Positions 61,973-64,000 of a stretch of DNA of 64,000 nucleotides are shown here, piece by piece. Where the stretch lies: assembly GCA_030844895.1 (NCBI GenBank), contig CM061233.1, positions 65,063,190-65,127,189 of the forward strand, given 5' to 3'. The notes beneath the pieces are model-generated. The model was not told the DNA's origin, did not search any database, and saw only the letters and a program-made list of their open reading frames with translations. The stretch's first letter is position 1. Each line of letters starts with the position of its first letter. The position numbers were made by a program, and so were the translations under genes. Source of the DNA: Ambrosia x helenae. Its lineage: Eukaryota > Streptophyta > Magnoliopsida > Asterales > Asteraceae.

Positions 61973-62440
61973 CTAGTGGATTAATCGCGCTCTGAAGCGG
62001 GGCTTTAAGTCAGGATCGGTTCGTTTCGATACGATGCCGGCATTTAGTATAGCAATTAAAAGAGATATGCTCAAGAGGATATCGACACATGTTTTACGTC
62101 GAACGAAAACCATAAAAACGAATGGTACGGATGTTTTCGGTCGGTATTAATGGTTTGGTTCATCTCGATATTGTTATCATACTGCCACTCGTTATAGCTT
62201 AGGGTACCAAATAATAGTTTATTGCGAATACAACTCCGTTTCACCGAATTTTATACCGTTGCGTCAAAAAAACCATCAAAACAAACACAGCATCGGCAAT
62301 ACGGATGTTGTTCATACGATATCGATCGGTTCCGTTTTTCACAGTAAAGTTAAAAATCAACTGTATTTGACCCGCTCGTATAAAACTTTTGTTGAATCGT
62401 AAATAAAAATAAGAACATCGGGCAATCAACCCATTACTCG
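61973..62440 (-). mobile_element. Possible Helitron 3' end, degraded
   Basis: On the minus strand, a small hairpin CGCTTCAGAGCG (61986-62002 region) is followed after about ten bases by CTAG (61973-61976) and T, as in Helitron ends. The following sequence has phrases such as cgatatcgatcggttccg. No 5' end was found, so the limit at 62440 is arbitrary. Confidence 0.3.
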
Positions 62441-62492
62441 GTTTGTTTTTTAAAGAAAAAGATTAACAAACAATTGTTTTTCCTTGTTAAAC

Positions 62493-62590
62493 AATATACA
62501 CAATTATGAAGATGTAGTTGATTAGTAAAAGCTTCATGACTAATATACACAATTATGAAGATGTAGTTGATTAGTAAAAGCTTCATGACT
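62493..62590. repeat. Exact 49-base tandem duplication
   Basis: Two adjacent 49-base units, 62493-62541 and 62542-62590, beginning aatatacacaattatgaaga, with no difference seen. Confidence 0.95.
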
Positions 62591-63472
62591 CATGTGACAT
62601 GAGTTTTAAACTTTTTAGTTAAACCACTATACATAATCTAAACTATTATACATAATCTAAAAATGAAGTGTAATCCACCAACACTCAAAAAATACAACTT
62701 AAACAATTAAATTAAGATTAATGTAAACTCACACATAATATTTGTCTTTACATCATGCTGATTTGTAAGTTACATCATCCGTTGTGGATTATTGAAGATG
62801 TCACATGAGCCGTTAACGAGTTAAACGCCGCCCACCTCCGTTATTGAGCGATGTTAATGAATGACACTTTCATCGCCATTCAAATAACGGTGTTAATGGG
62901 AAGAAAGTGGGAATGAGGGTGGGGGCCGTCCCAATCTAAACCAATCTTTCACAACACTTAGTTATTGAGTATTTAGTTATTAATGACGTGGAATCACTTT
63001 TTACTATTTAACAGGGTGGATTGTTGTTCGACTAACATATAGTGACATAGCCTTACATCATAGTGAACAGAAAAAAAGAAAAAGAAAAAAGATAATGACT
63101 AAAACCCATTAACTTTATTGCATGTTCTGTCCTTTATGAAAAATTTTCTGTCCTTTATGTCCTTTATTTTCTCAATTTGTTAGACCCCCTGTCTTTTAGC
63201 CTAACTTAGTTAAAAAAAAAACTTGGTTAACTTTATTTTCTAAGTTTACACTTTTAGCACCTATAGTTTTGATCGAACCCTAACCCTTGATTGACCTCGA
63301 ATTCGACCACGACAATTAATGAAATCATAGGGCTATTATAGAACATCAAATTCCAATCAAAACCATGTATAATAATTGTATTGGCCAGATCGTTTTTGAG
63401 GCTAAATCGAACGATTAAAATTGCGACCGGTTGATCTTGTTCTTCAAATTGTGAACTATTTGGTGGGTGTTT
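62591..63472. other. Unassigned sequence with one hairpin
   Basis: No gene seen. At 62838-62890 an imperfect inverted repeat pairs ccgttatt-gcgatg with catcgcc-aataacgg. Near 63120-63195 the phrase ctgtcctttatg repeats. Confidence 0.35.
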
Positions 63473-64000
63473 TGTAAGACCCTAACCCGTAAACCTGAGA
63501 TTTGTCATTTAAACTTTCGAGTTTAGGCTTAACTAAAAACACTCCCGATTAAAACTTTGGTAATTACAAAACATAACTCAATGAATCCCACCAATTTTTG
63601 TTTCTACATTTTTATCTATTAAAACTTGTATTACAGTTTATGTTTTAAATGGGACGGTCTATTGCGGAAGCTTTTTGAGTGTTCGGGTGTGCTCGGTTCT
63701 CCTCGTGACTTGATCCTTGCTCCGGAAGTCCCGCCACACGAATACCTAGCACCATTACACAAAGAATGGTTAGTGATTTGTCAATAATAGAGTAAATATC
63801 ATCTGCTCAGTTTTTCCTCTAGTCTGAGCAAACATTCTCTGCTCATTTTTCCTCTGGTCTAAACAATCCTCTGGTCTGAGCAAACATCCTCTGCTCATTT
63901 GACACATGTTCAACTAAAAGCGTTGTCCGTTTTGTGTCATTATGACTTGGTTCTTAGATTTAATCTTTAGTAAATCTTTACATTCTCACAATGGCCCTTA
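63473..64000 (+). repeat. Possible LTR start, cut by the window end
   Basis: TGTAAGACCC at 63473 is a common start of plant Ty3/gypsy LTRs. The following sequence includes ttgcggaagc, similar to gcggaagcat in the Tekay LTRs. From about 63798 to 63900 the motifs ctctgctca and tctgagca alternate several times. No second LTR is visible. Confidence 0.3.

Overview
The window is nuclear DNA of a flowering plant and is almost entirely transposable-element sequence. I found no intact host protein-coding gene, rRNA gene or tRNA gene. The retroelements have primer sites matching plant initiator-tRNA-Met. A Cassandra-type LTR carrying 5S-rRNA-like sequence, a CACTA element and plant-type Helitron ends all point to an angiosperm. 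The Tekay-like elements resemble those abundant in Asteraceae, but that is an impression from memory, not a search result.

Layout. 1-12683: an internal domain of a non-coding LTR element (LARD, minus strand), split by a complete 10.8 kb Ty3/gypsy element (Tekay-1, 1178-11981, TSD agtgt). 12684-13030: a Cassandra LTR with 5S-like sequence, fused to the LARD at the primer site. 13031-14643: a deleted Ty1/copia element. 15264-36275: a nested block with similar (TA)n-flanked ends. It holds two head-to-tail Helitrons (15877-21447), a 3 kb field of TTACACATGTGTAA palindromes around FAR1/MULE-like coding scraps (21986-25090), and a second complete gypsy element (Tekay-2, 25583-36089, TSD caaat). 37143-49768: a CACTA transposon (TSD tag) with remnants of two transposition genes, interrupted by an LTR-internal-LTR-internal-LTR LARD tandem (38039-46383). 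50769-51081: a tRNA-derived SINE with a 15 bp TSD. 52051-55376: four (TA)n-bounded inverted-repeat elements side by side. 56374-59040: a solo LTR of the Tekay-1 family (TSD ggtga). 59294-61325: a further Helitron. 61326-64000: mostly unassigned, with a possible LTR starting near 63473.

The two Tekay elements encode Gag, CCHC knuckles, protease, reverse transcriptase, RNase H, integrase and a chromodomain-like tail. Both have a short GT-AG intron at the same place in gag. Tekay-1 looks disabled by one 1-base deletion and has nearly identical LTRs. Tekay-2 has a frameshift, a nonsense codon and lost key residues. The LARD copies have no coding capacity and would depend on proteins from other elements.

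The least expected signals are the palindrome field, a duplicated polypurine-tract module with hairpins whose stems differ by compensating changes, short dyad motif arrays at equivalent LTR positions that differ in core between families, and the Cassandra/LARD chimera. Boundaries come from reading termini, target duplications and internal repeats by eye. No alignment or database search was run.
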